Positions 24,854-32,943 of a stretch of 64,000 nt of DNA are shown in pieces. Origin of the DNA: Marinimicrobium locisalis. Lineage in GTDB: Bacteria; Pseudomonadota; Gammaproteobacteria; Pseudomonadales; Cellvibrionaceae. Numbering within the stretch: the first letter of the stretch is position 1; every line of letters begins with the position of its first letter. The notes beneath the pieces were generated by a model. The model did no database searches. It was not told where the DNA came from and saw only the letters and a list, made by a program, of their open reading frames with translations. Both the position numbers and the translations under genes were made by a program. The stretch is taken from contig NZ_JBDLLG010000017.1 in assembly GCF_039822625.1 (NCBI RefSeq), forward strand, positions 53,490 to 117,489. Direction: 5' to 3'.

Positions 24854-25837
24854 CTAAAAGATCTCCTCCGGCTCCAGATCGAACATGTACTCCGGGGTAA
24901 TCTCCATGTTGCGCAGAATATCCTCCCCTTCTTCTTGCAACAGCTCTTGTTCCTGTTCATCCAATTTGTCATCCAGGCCTTGCTGCACCACTACCTCTAC
25001 CCGACGGTTGCGAGCGCGGTTGGCGGCGTTTTCGTTCGGGGCGAGAGGTCGGGTATCGGCAAACCCCGTCACTTGAAAACGCTCTTCATCAATATAATCC
25101 CCTTCCATCAAACGGTGGGCGACGGACACGGCCCGAGCGGCGGACAGCTCCCAGTTGGAGCGGAACCGAGGGGAGTTAATCGGAATGTCATCGGTGTGCC
25201 CCTGAACTTTAATGCTCCCGGACTGGAGCATCAGCACCGCCTGGATTTCATCGAGAACGTCGTCGTAATCCTCGGCCAGCTCCGCCGAGCCGGAACGAAA
25301 GGAGCCCTGCTCCCGAATGCGGATAATAATCTGGCGCCCCCGGGTTTCGATTTCGATCTGGCCGGCTGAAATTTGAGGCTGCAGGCGGCGAGCGAGCGCC
25401 ATGGCGTCCTGCTCGGTCTCCTTGACCAGCTCTTCCAGCCTCTGCTGCAACTGCCGACGGGCGGCCTCGTCGTATTCCGGATCGCCCTGCTGAACATCAA
25501 ACTCCTCGGCACAGTAGACTTCGAGGCTCATCTGGGTCTGATCCTCGGTACTTTGAAATATCTCGTTAATGGGGGTCGGCTCCGGCTTGCCGGGGCTAAA
25601 CTCCCGGGCGATGACGCTGGTCCCCTTCGGCACTTCAGTGACCTTCAGCTCCGCCTGCACCCCAAAAGCCTGAGCCAGGGAGCCGGCCAGGCGTTTGAAC
25701 TTCATGGCGTCCATTTCCGAGAAGGAGAGCAACAGCACGAAGAAGCACAGCAACAGCGCCATCAGGTCGGCAAAGGTCGCCATCCAGGCGGGGAGGCCCT
25801 TGGAGTCTTTCTTCCGAGGCAGTGCGTCATCATCCAT
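24854..25837 (-). CDS. pomB: Flagellar motor stator protein PomB (MotB family)
   Basis: 327 residues. The single N-terminal membrane helix contains the ion-binding aspartate D24 in ATFADLMALLLCFFVLLLSF. A long periplasmic linker leads to an OmpA-like peptidoglycan-binding domain (about 185-290, IKVQGHTDDIPINSPRFRSNWELSAARAVSVAHRLM and GFADTRPLAPNENAANRARNRRVEVVV). The C-terminal tail is acidic. Pairs with PomA, 10 nt upstream, to form the torque-generating stator. Called PomB rather than MotB because its partner is of the PomA type; coupling ion is inferred. No other flagellar gene is in the window. Confidence 0.92.
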   Translation of the reverse strand: MDDDALPRKKDSKGLPAWMATFADLMALLLCFFVLLLSFSEMDAMKFKRLAGSLAQAFGVQAELKVTEVPKGTSVIAREFSPGKPEPTPINEIFQSTEDQTQMSLEVYCAEEFDVQQGDPEYDEAARRQLQQRLEELVKETEQDAMALARRLQPQISAGQIEIETRGRQIIIRIREQGSFRSGSAELAEDYDDVLDEIQAVLMLQSGSIKVQGHTDDIPINSPRFRSNWELSAARAVSVAHRLMEGDYIDEERFQVTGFADTRPLAPNENAANRARNRRVEVVVQQGLDDKLDEQEQELLQEEGEDILRNMEITPEYMFDLEPEEIF

Positions 25838-25847
25838 CTCTTACCTC

Positions 25848-26615
25848 CTAAGCCGCACCGGGGTCGGTCACATCCCGCTTACCCGTGGGAAGGTAGGTAC
25901 GTAGCATGGCATCGATCACCCGGGGGTTCTGGCCACTCTGGATCGCCAGCAGGGCGTCGATAATCAGGCTCTTCACCTGCACCTCTTCCTCCGCCCGCAG
26001 GCGCAGCTTATCGGCAATGGGAAGAAAGACCACGTTGGCCAGCAGAGTACCGTAGAGGGTAGTCAGCAAAGCAATCGCCATGGCGGGCCCGATGGATTTA
26101 GGGTCTTCCATGTTGGAGAGCATCGCCACCAGACCGATCAGGGTCCCGATCATGCCCATGGCGGGGGCCACATCCCCCATCGCCTGAAAAATGGAGGCTC
26201 CGCGGTCGTGACGTTCATACGCCAGGTAGCGGTCTTTGGACATCATGGCCTTCACCACCTCCGGGTCGTGGCCGTCCACTAACAGCTGAATGCCCTTTTG
26301 CAGAAAATCACTGCTCACCTCCTTGCCCTCCAGCGACAGCAGACCGCCTTTGCGCGCGGCATCGGCCAGCTCCACAATCTCCTCGATCAGCTCCGCCGGG
26401 TCTTCGAGCTTGAACACAAAGCTCTTGGTCGCCACCTTGGTTGCGCTGAAAAATTGCCCCAGGCTGAATTTTGCCATGGCCGCGAACAAGGTGCCCCCGA
26501 CCACAATCAGCAGCGAAGGGGCATTGATGAAAATGCCGAGATCTCCGGACATAATCATCGAGGCGATGATTAGGCCCAACGCGCCGATAATACCGACGAG
26601 GGTTGCTAAATCCAC
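25848..26615 (-). CDS. pomA: Flagellar motor stator protein PomA (MotA family)
   Basis: 255 residues with four membrane helices: two near 1-50 (MDLATLVGIIGALGLIIASMIMSGDLGIFINAPSLLIVVGGTLFAAM) and two near 150-205 (GDVAPAMGMIGTLIGLVAMLSNMEDPKSIGPAMAIALLTTLYGTLLANVVFLPIADKL). Between them is a cytoplasmic domain with the charged rotor-contact region. The N-terminus and the VAPAMGMIGTLIGLVAMLSNM segment follow Vibrio PomA closely, suggesting sodium-driven motility, in line with a marine host. First gene of pomA-pomB; upstream 217 nt is divergent to xseB. Confidence 0.94.
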   Translation of the reverse strand: MDLATLVGIIGALGLIIASMIMSGDLGIFINAPSLLIVVGGTLFAAMAKFSLGQFFSATKVATKSFVFKLEDPAELIEEIVELADAARKGGLLSLEGKEVSSDFLQKGIQLLVDGHDPEVVKAMMSKDRYLAYERHDRGASIFQAMGDVAPAMGMIGTLIGLVAMLSNMEDPKSIGPAMAIALLTTLYGTLLANVVFLPIADKLRLRAEEEVQVKSLIIDALLAIQSGQNPRVIDAMLRTYLPTGKRDVTDPGAA

Positions 26616-26832
26616 GAGTGACTCCTCACACTATATACCTGGACGGCGGACCAAGATCCCGACACAAGGTACCATGGCCGCGTTTAACCGACGGATAAGC
26701 CTGCATCTTAGCAGCAGTCCGTTTATAATTGCGCTCTTTCCCCAAACAGACAGCCCGCCAGGGTTATATCGGCCGGAGTCGCGAAAACTTCACCGGTTGC
26801 CTGGCCCAACCGACACAATTGACAGGTGTGCC

Positions 26833-27087
26833 ATGCCCACGAAAAAGAAGTCCGTGGACTTTGAACAGTCTCTCAGCGACCTCGAAGCGCTGGTCAACCA
26901 GATGGAGCAAGGCGAACTCTCGCTGGAAGAGTCCCTGAAGGCGTTCGAGCGCGGAATTCAGTTGACCCGCGACTGCCAGGAGCGCCTCAGCGCCGCCGAG
27001 CAGCAGGTACAGACGCTGATGGAGCAACATGGGCAAATTACCCTCCAGCCCATGGCGGACGCCGACGGCGAGAACCCTGCTGAATGA
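26833..27087 (+). CDS. xseB: Exodeoxyribonuclease VII small subunit
   Basis: 84-residue helical subunit of exonuclease VII. Family signature: FEQSLSDLEALVNQMEQGELSLEESLKAFERGIQLTRDCQERLSAAEQQVQ. Start ATG 26833 fits the usual length; the frame continues open far upstream but that part is antisense to the pomA region. Stop overlaps ispA by ATGA, giving the classical xseB-ispA-dxs operon. A TATAAT-like -10 lies at 26724-26729 without a convincing -35. The large subunit xseA is not in this window. Confidence 0.95.
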   Translation: MPTKKKSVDFEQSLSDLEALVNQMEQGELSLEESLKAFERGIQLTRDCQERLSAAEQQVQTLMEQHGQITLQPMADADGENPAE

Positions 27088-27974
27088 GCCCGGAATTCGA
27101 CCATTACGCTCGCCCCTGGCGCTCGCGTTTCGAGCCGCTATTGCGCCAATACCTGCCCCAGCCGGACCCGCAGCGCCCGGCACTGGCCGAGGCCATGGCC
27201 TACAGCCTGGGCAGCGGAGGCAAGCGTATCCGGCCGATGCTGGTCTACGCCGCGAGCGCGGCCCTGAACCGGGCGCCGGATTCGTCACTTGACCGTGTGG
27301 CCCTGTCGGTGGAATGTCTCCACGCTTACAGCCTGGTCCACGACGACCTCCCGGCAATGGATGATGACGACTTGCGCCGGGGCCACCCCACCTGCCACAT
27401 CGCTTACGATGAAGCCACCGCCATTTTAGCGGGCGACGCCCTGCAGGCCCTGGCCTTTGAACTGCTGGCCGGCTGCGAGACGCTCACCGCCGCGCAGCGG
27501 GTTGCTCTGGTCTGCGATCTGGCGCGAGCCTCCGGCGCCTCGGGCATGGTGCTGGGCCAGGCCATCGACCTTGGGGCCGTCGACCAGCAGCTGACTTTGA
27601 CAGAACTCGAGCGCATGCACCGGCACAAAACCGGTGCCCTCATCCGGGCCAGTGTCACCATGGGGGCCCGGGCCAGCGAGGCCGGGGAGCGTCAGTTGGT
27701 TAATCTGATTGAGTATGCCGAAGCGATCGGGCTGGCCTTCCAGGTGCAGGACGACATTCTCGATGTGACCGCTGATACCGGTACCCTGGGGAAACGCCAG
27801 GGGGCCGATGTCTCCCGCCACAAGCCCACCTACGTCTCCCTTCTGGGCCTGGATGGCGCCCGCGCCAAGAGCCATGAGCTTCTGGAGCAAAGCCTGGGCG
27901 CATTGAATGATTTTGGCGCCGGCGCGGATGCCCTGCGCCACCTGGCCCGGTACGTTGTCGAGCGAGACCACTGA
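27084..27974 (+). CDS. ispA: (2E,6E)-farnesyl diphosphate synthase
   Basis: 296-residue all-helical prenyltransferase making farnesyl diphosphate from IPP and DMAPP/GPP. First Asp-rich motif DDLPAMDDDD at 87-96 with the two-residue insertion typical of bacterial type II enzymes, second motif DDILDVTAD in the C-terminal half, plus GGKRIRP (substrate-binding Lys/Arg) and LxRMHRHKTGALI. Coupled to xseB by a 4-nt overlap, and followed after 64 nt by dxs. Confidence 0.96.
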   Translation: MSPEFDHYARPWRSRFEPLLRQYLPQPDPQRPALAEAMAYSLGSGGKRIRPMLVYAASAALNRAPDSSLDRVALSVECLHAYSLVHDDLPAMDDDDLRRGHPTCHIAYDEATAILAGDALQALAFELLAGCETLTAAQRVALVCDLARASGASGMVLGQAIDLGAVDQQLTLTELERMHRHKTGALIRASVTMGARASEAGERQLVNLIEYAEAIGLAFQVQDDILDVTADTGTLGKRQGADVSRHKPTYVSLLGLDGARAKSHELLEQSLGALNDFGAGADALRHLARYVVERDH

Positions 27975-28038
27975 CAGAACGCTAGGCAGACACCCTTGAG
28001 CCCCCTACAATGGCCCCTTTCCAATAACGACGTGACCC

Positions 28039-29910
28039 ATGTTTGACGAAATCCCCACAAGCCGACCGGACACACCCCTGCTGGACCGGGTCGATACCCC
28101 TGCGGACCTGCGCGAGCTGAGCGAGAAAGACTTGGCGCCCCTGGCCGAAGAGCTGCGCGCCTACCTTCTATACACCGTGGGCCAGAGCGGCGGGCATTTC
28201 GGGGCCGGCCTCGGGGTCGTCGAACTGACGGTCGCCCTGCATTATGTCTACCATACCCCGAAAGATCGGCTGGTATGGGACGTCGGCCACCAGACCTACC
28301 CCCATAAAATCCTCACCGGCCGACGCCATCGTATGGGCTCCATTCGCCAGGGGGGCGGGCTGGCCGGTTTCCCGAAGCGAGGGGAAAGCGAATACGACAC
28401 CTTTGGCGTGGGGCACTCCAGCACCTCGTTGAGCGCCGCCCAGGGCATGGCCATCGCCAGTGCCATGACCGAGAGCGAGCGCAAATGCGCCGCCATCATC
28501 GGCGATGGGGCCATGACCGCCGGCATGGCGTTCGAGGCGCTCAACCATATCGCGCACACCGATACCGACCTCTTGGTGATTCTGAACGACAACAACATGT
28601 CGATCTCCCCCAATGTGGGCGGGCTGGCGACCTATCTGTCCAAGGTCTGGGGCAGCAAGTTCTATAACTCCCTTCGGGAGGGCAGCAAGCAGGTGTTGAC
28701 CAAGCTTCCCTCGGCGTGGGAGTTTGCCCGGCGCACCGAAGAGCACTTCAAAGGCTTTATGTCCCCCGGCACGCTGTTCGAGGAAATGGGGTTCAACTAT
28801 GTGGGCCCCATCGATGGCCACGACCTGGGCAGTTTGGTGCGCTACCTTCGCAACTTGCGTGGCGTCAAGGGGCCCAAGCTTTTGCACATCATTACCCGCA
28901 AGGGCAAAGGCTTTGGGCCGGCCGAGGACGACCCGGTGGGCTACCACGCCCTGAACAAACTCGAACCCAAGCCCACCCCCAAAAAACCCAGCGGCCCCAA
29001 ATACCAGAAGGTGTTCGGCGACTGGCTGTGTGATATGGCGACGCTGGATGATCGCGTGGCCGGTATTACCCCCGCCATGTGCGAGGGCTCAGGCATGGTG
29101 GAGTTCGCCCAGTGTTTCCCCGAGCGCTTTTACGATGTGGCCATTGCCGAGCAGCACGCCGTTACCTTGGCGGCGGGCCTCGCCTGCGAGGGCCAAAAGC
29201 CGGTGGTGGCGATTTACTCCACCTTTTTGCAGCGGGCCTACGACCAACTGATTCACGATGTCGCGATTCAAAACTTGGATGTGACCTTCGCCATCGACCG
29301 GGCCGGCCTGGTGGGCGAGGACGGGCCCACCCACGGCGGCGCCTTTGACCTGACGTATTTGCGGTGCATCCCGAATATGGTGATCGCCGCCCCCAGCGAC
29401 GAGAACGAGTGCCGGCAACTGCTGTACACCGCCTGGTACCACAAGGGCCCGGCGGCGGTGCGTTACCCGAGAGGCACCGGCCCCGGCGCGAGCATTGAGC
29501 GCGAGATGACCGCCCTCCCCCTGGGCCGCGGCCGCGAATGCCGACAAGGCAAAACCGTCGCCATCCTCAACTTTGGGGCCTCCTTGCGCACGGCCCTGGA
29601 GGTGGCGGAAACACTCGACGCCAGTGTTTGCGACATGCGCTTCGTCAAACCATTGGATACGGCGTTAATCGAAAAAATGGCGGCCAATCACGACCTTCTG
29701 GTTACTCTGGAAGAAAACGCCATTGCCGGCGGCGCCGGCTCGGCGGTGAGCGAGTACTTGGCGCTACAGGGCATTACCACGCCCTGGTTACCGCTGGGTT
29801 TTCGCGACGAGTTCGTCGAGCACGACACCCCCAAACGGCAGCTTGCCAGCCAGGGGCTGGATATTTCTGGAATCGAGGCGGCCATCTCGCATCGGCTAAG
29901 CGCACTTTAG
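28039..29910 (+). CDS. dxs: 1-deoxy-D-xylulose-5-phosphate synthase
   Basis: TPP-dependent first enzyme of the MEP isoprenoid pathway, condensing pyruvate and glyceraldehyde-3-phosphate. 623 residues: TPP/Mg motif GDGAMTAGMAFEALNH...LNDNNMSISPNVG near 155-195, the GHSSTSLSAAQGMA segment, a pyrimidine-domain FAIDRAGLVGEDGPTHGGAFDLTYLRCIPN, and a C-terminal transketolase domain. Third gene of xseB-ispA-dxs, so precursor supply and FPP synthesis are co-expressed. Confidence 0.97.
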   Translation: MFDEIPTSRPDTPLLDRVDTPADLRELSEKDLAPLAEELRAYLLYTVGQSGGHFGAGLGVVELTVALHYVYHTPKDRLVWDVGHQTYPHKILTGRRHRMGSIRQGGGLAGFPKRGESEYDTFGVGHSSTSLSAAQGMAIASAMTESERKCAAIIGDGAMTAGMAFEALNHIAHTDTDLLVILNDNNMSISPNVGGLATYLSKVWGSKFYNSLREGSKQVLTKLPSAWEFARRTEEHFKGFMSPGTLFEEMGFNYVGPIDGHDLGSLVRYLRNLRGVKGPKLLHIITRKGKGFGPAEDDPVGYHALNKLEPKPTPKKPSGPKYQKVFGDWLCDMATLDDRVAGITPAMCEGSGMVEFAQCFPERFYDVAIAEQHAVTLAAGLACEGQKPVVAIYSTFLQRAYDQLIHDVAIQNLDVTFAIDRAGLVGEDGPTHGGAFDLTYLRCIPNMVIAAPSDENECRQLLYTAWYHKGPAAVRYPRGTGPGASIEREMTALPLGRGRECRQGKTVAILNFGASLRTALEVAETLDASVCDMRFVKPLDTALIEKMAANHDLLVTLEENAIAGGAGSAVSEYLALQGITTPWLPLGFRDEFVEHDTPKRQLASQGLDISGIEAAISHRLSAL

Positions 29911-30042
29911 GGCCCGACCCCCAACTCGGGGGTCACTTCCGCACCACCAGCACATTCGAAATCCTAATGAAGCATCCTTTCATCTATTCACAAATAAGCT
30001 AACTCTTCAGTTGCCTGGCGGGTGATAAATCGTTAATCTTTT

Positions 30043-30056
30043 TGTAATCGGTTACA
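30043..30056 (+). promoter_or_regulatory. LacI-family operator-like site 1
   Basis: TGTAATCGGTTACA, a near-perfect 14-bp palindrome with the central CG typical of LacI/GalR-family operators. It lies about 265 nt upstream of the mannanase start. Regulator not encoded here; assignment rests on the motif shape and its repetition at 30236. Confidence 0.5.
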
Positions 30057-30235
30057 GCAAATAGGGAAATACCCGTCAGGGATTTATCAGTGCTTAGTCG
30101 CCCGACACTTCAAGGGCACTTAAGAGTGGCTTTCCTTTTAGGAAATCCCTTTTTTATCAGATAGTTAACGAATCCCGCGCGGAGAAAAGCGGTTGTCTAC
30201 AGTGCCGACTTCCTTTCGGAAGCATAGCCTTTAGT

Positions 30236-30249
30236 TGTAACCGGTTACC
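30236..30249 (+). promoter_or_regulatory. LacI-family operator-like site 2
   Basis: TGTAACCGGTTACC with a perfect 12-bp core (GTAACCGGTTAC), 61 nt before the mannanase ATG. Same motif as site 1, centre-to-centre distance 193 bp, suggesting repression, possibly with looping, of the mannanase gene. Confidence 0.6.
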
Positions 30250-30309
30250 AAAACAACCAATAACACACCCATAAAGCCCCGTAGGGCCACAATAACGAGG
30301 ACATTTTCT

Positions 30310-31629
30310 ATGAAATCATTCCTTCGCCACACGGCTTCCATCGCGCTCATGAGCCTAAGCCTTTGGGGCCTTCCCAACGCTCACGCCGACATTTCCGTCT
30401 CCGGCACCCAAGTGTTCGATGGGAATGGCCATTCCTTCAAAATGCGCGGGGTTAACGTGCCTCACGCTTGGTTCACAGGCCGGACCGACCAGGCCCTACA
30501 GGACATCGCCGCACTCGGCGCCAACAGTGTTCGGGTGGTGTTAAGCAATGGCGCTCAGTGGACTCGCACCTCCGAGTCTGAGGTCGCCAGCATCATCAGC
30601 CGGGCCAAGGCCGAGGGGCTGATTACAGTTCTGGAGGTGCATGACACCACCGGTTATGGCGAGTCGGGCGACGCCGGCACGATATCGGGGGCTGTGGATT
30701 ACTGGCTTGACATCCAAAATGTCCTTCAAGGGGAAGAGGATTACGTGATTATCAATATCGCCAATGAACCCTTTGGCAACGGTCCCTCGGCCAGCACCTG
30801 GGTCGACGCCCACACCCAGGCCATCAGCCGACTACGCAACGCCGGGCTGACGCATACGCTGATGGTGGACGCCGCTAACTGGGGGCAGGACTGGGAAGGC
30901 ATCATGCGTAACAATGCACGCCAAGTGCTGAACAGCGACCCTCAGGGCGATGTCATTTTCAGTGTGCATATGTACGAGGTGTATGACAGCGATAGCGCCG
31001 TGAACAGCTACCTATCGTCCTTTAGCAGCCAGGGGCTCGCCCTTGTGGTGGGTGAATTCGCCGCGGACCACTACGGTTCCTACGTCGCCGCCGATGCGGT
31101 CATGGCAAGGGCCGAGCAGTACGGTTACGGTTATTTGGGCTGGTCCTGGTCCGGCAATAGCTCCGAGCTGTCTTCTCTGGATATAGCCAACAACTTTGAT
31201 GGCGGCAGCCTGACCAGTTGGGGCGAGCAGCTTTTTTACGGCGCCAACGGCATTGCCCACACAGCACACCCGGCCAGCACCTTTGGGGAAAGCGCCGGGA
31301 GTTCGAGCAGTTCCAACAGCTCGGAAAACTCCGGCAGCACTAGCTGCGGGACCGCCGCCAACGGCTACCCCTATTGCTGTGACTCGAGCTCGGATACCGG
31401 CGGCGGCTGGGGCTGGGAAAACGAACAGAGCTGCGTGGTACCCGAACGCACTACCAATGACACCTCGGGCAACGACGGCGCCGATAATACCGGGGATGAG
31501 GACGCCTCAAGCGGTGGCACCTGCGACTGGTACGGCACGGCCTACCCCATGTGCCAGAACCAGACCGACGGCTGGGGCTGGGAAAACGGCCAAAGCTGTA
31601 TCGGTCAAATCACTTGTAACAACCAATAA
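30310..31629 (+). CDS. Secreted GH5 (subfamily 8-like) endo-beta-1,4-mannanase with two CBM10 modules
   Basis: 439 residues. Signal peptide 1-26 (ends NAHA). GH5 catalytic domain about 27-315, closest in pattern to GH5_8 mannanases (FKMRGVNVPHAWF, LGANSVRVVLSNG), with acid/base E153 in ANEP and nucleophile E249 in VGEF. A Ser/Asn linker (326-345) leads to CBM10-1 (346-375, CGTAANGYPYCC...GWGWENEQSC). A Thr/Asp/Gly linker follows, then CBM10-2 (405-436, CDWYGTAYPMC...GWGWENGQSC). CBM10 binds crystalline cellulose, so the enzyme probably attacks mannan embedded in cell walls. Specificity for mannan over cellulose is inferred from the core motifs. Operator pair upstream. Confidence 0.9.
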   Translation: MKSFLRHTASIALMSLSLWGLPNAHADISVSGTQVFDGNGHSFKMRGVNVPHAWFTGRTDQALQDIAALGANSVRVVLSNGAQWTRTSESEVASIISRAKAEGLITVLEVHDTTGYGESGDAGTISGAVDYWLDIQNVLQGEEDYVIINIANEPFGNGPSASTWVDAHTQAISRLRNAGLTHTLMVDAANWGQDWEGIMRNNARQVLNSDPQGDVIFSVHMYEVYDSDSAVNSYLSSFSSQGLALVVGEFAADHYGSYVAADAVMARAEQYGYGYLGWSWSGNSSELSSLDIANNFDGGSLTSWGEQLFYGANGIAHTAHPASTFGESAGSSSSSNSSENSGSTSCGTAANGYPYCCDSSSDTGGGWGWENEQSCVVPERTTNDTSGNDGADNTGDEDASSGGTCDWYGTAYPMCQNQTDGWGWENGQSCIGQITCNNQ

Positions 31630-31760
31630 CGTGTGCCCGCGGGGAGCGGCCTGCCGGCTACTCCCTGCAAACTTTCCACCCGAGCACAGGGGCGGTTGGA
31701 CACCGGCTTTCCTGCTAAGGTATAAAGCGCCTTCGATTGAAAGAGCAAAGGTGCGCATTT

Positions 31761-32780
31761 ATGCCAGCCCCAAGTCTTAACCCCCGCCCGGTGCGCGAGT
31801 GGCACGATGTCACGCTCGAGCGCTTCCAGACCGAGATCGCTCCACTTTATGAGCCCGCCATCCTGCGCCAATACGTGGCGGATTGGCCTGCCGTCGCGCT
31901 GGGAGCGAAGTCTCATTCCGACCTGCGCGATTATCTGGTGGGCTTTAGCCGGGGGCAACCAGTGGAGCTGTTTCTGGGAAAGCCCGAGATACAGGGGCGA
32001 TTTTTCTATAGTGAGGACTTGCAGGGTTTTAACTTCGCCCGGCGCAAGGACCACTTTGCCCAGGCCATGGGCCGGTTGGCCGCCATGGAAACAGAACCGC
32101 AACCGCACGGCTTTTATATCGGGGCCACCTCCATTCCCCGAACACTCCCCGGACTGGAGAAAGACAATCCGCTGGACTTGGTGGATGAACGGGTTCCCCC
32201 CAATATCTGGATAGGCAACCGCACAACCATTCCGCCCCACTACGATGTGTCGGACAACATCGCCTGCGTGGTGGCTGGCCACCGGCGGTTCACGCTTTTC
32301 CCGCCCGAGCAGATAGGCAATCTATACGTGGGCCCCATTGACTTTACCCCGGCCGGGCAACCCATCAGCTTGGTCAACCCTTATGAGCCCGACCTGGAGC
32401 GCTTCCCGAAATTCGCCGAGGCCATGGAAACGGCACAGGTAGCCGAGCTTGAGCCCGGCGATGCGCTCTATATTCCCTCGCTGTGGTGGCACCAAGTGGA
32501 ATCGCTGGACGCGTTCAATGTGCTGATCAACTACTGGTGGGAGTACGGCGTGCCCAATACGGGCTCGCCGTTTGAAGCGTTGGTGCACGGCCTGTTGACC
32601 ATCCGACACCTACCGTTGGAGAAGCGCAAAGCCTGGCAGGTGTTTTTTGAGCACTACCTGTTCAGTGAAGAGGACCCGGCGGCGCATATGACCGAGGAGC
32701 AGAAGCGTGCCCTGGGCACCATGACGCCGGAGCTGGCGAAGTACCTGAAACACTTTTTGCGCGGAGCGCTGAATAAGTAG
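31761..32780 (+). CDS. Cupin_8/JmjC-like 2-oxoglutarate-Fe(II) oxygenase-type protein
   Basis: 339 residues, cytoplasmic. Metal-site residues are visible as H160-x-D162 (PPHYDVSDN) and H244 (LWWHQV), the facial triad of the cupin_8/JmjC-like fold. LFPPEQIGNLYVGPIDFTPAG and ALYIPSLWWH are typical of the family. In Cellvibrionales such genes are common beside carbohydrate-uptake loci, where their substrate is unknown. ATG 31761 has AAGG about 10 nt upstream; the frame opens 8 codons earlier without an RBS. Follows the mannanase after 131 nt on the same strand and may be co-regulated, but a separate promoter is possible. Confidence 0.82.
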   Translation: MPAPSLNPRPVREWHDVTLERFQTEIAPLYEPAILRQYVADWPAVALGAKSHSDLRDYLVGFSRGQPVELFLGKPEIQGRFFYSEDLQGFNFARRKDHFAQAMGRLAAMETEPQPHGFYIGATSIPRTLPGLEKDNPLDLVDERVPPNIWIGNRTTIPPHYDVSDNIACVVAGHRRFTLFPPEQIGNLYVGPIDFTPAGQPISLVNPYEPDLERFPKFAEAMETAQVAELEPGDALYIPSLWWHQVESLDAFNVLINYWWEYGVPNTGSPFEALVHGLLTIRHLPLEKRKAWQVFFEHYLFSEEDPAAHMTEEQKRALGTMTPELAKYLKHFLRGALNK

Positions 32781-32865
32781 CAGGCTCGACTCCATTTATT
32801 AATACTGTAGAGGTGGAGGGCCGTAGACTTCTCACAAAGCTGCCCTAAACACCTACTCCCATCGT

Positions 32866-32920
32866 AAAAAAGGCCGGTTAAGAACGGCGTGATAACCTCT
32901 CACCCCGTCCTTAACCGGCC
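32866..32920 (-). terminator. Terminator of the MFS/Gfo-Idh/isomerase operon
   Basis: Minus-strand 16-bp stem with one mismatch (GGCCGGTTAAG...; arms 32872-32887 and 32905-32920) followed by T6. It starts 24 nt past the MFS transporter stop. On the plus strand it could also weakly stop transcription from the cupin gene. Confidence 0.88.
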
Positions 32921-32943
32921 CTTTAGCAACCGCGCCAGCTCAA

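Larger units (their letters stand above)
29911..30309. other. Regulatory gap between dxs and the mannanase gene
   Basis: 399 bp, AT-richer than its neighbours. It begins with a GACCCCC/GGGGGTC hairpin (29916-29934, no T-run, possible weak dxs terminator). It then holds a LacI-type operator at 30043-30056, a weak TTTCC/GGAAA hairpin followed by T6 near 30131-30156, a second operator at 30236-30249, and the GAGGA ribosome binding site before ATG 30310. No gene is supported. Confidence 0.65.

Noticed and set aside
26290..26832. N-terminal extension of xseB
   Set aside because: The open frame runs antisense through the pomA 5' region; the xseB family is about 80 residues and starts at 26833.
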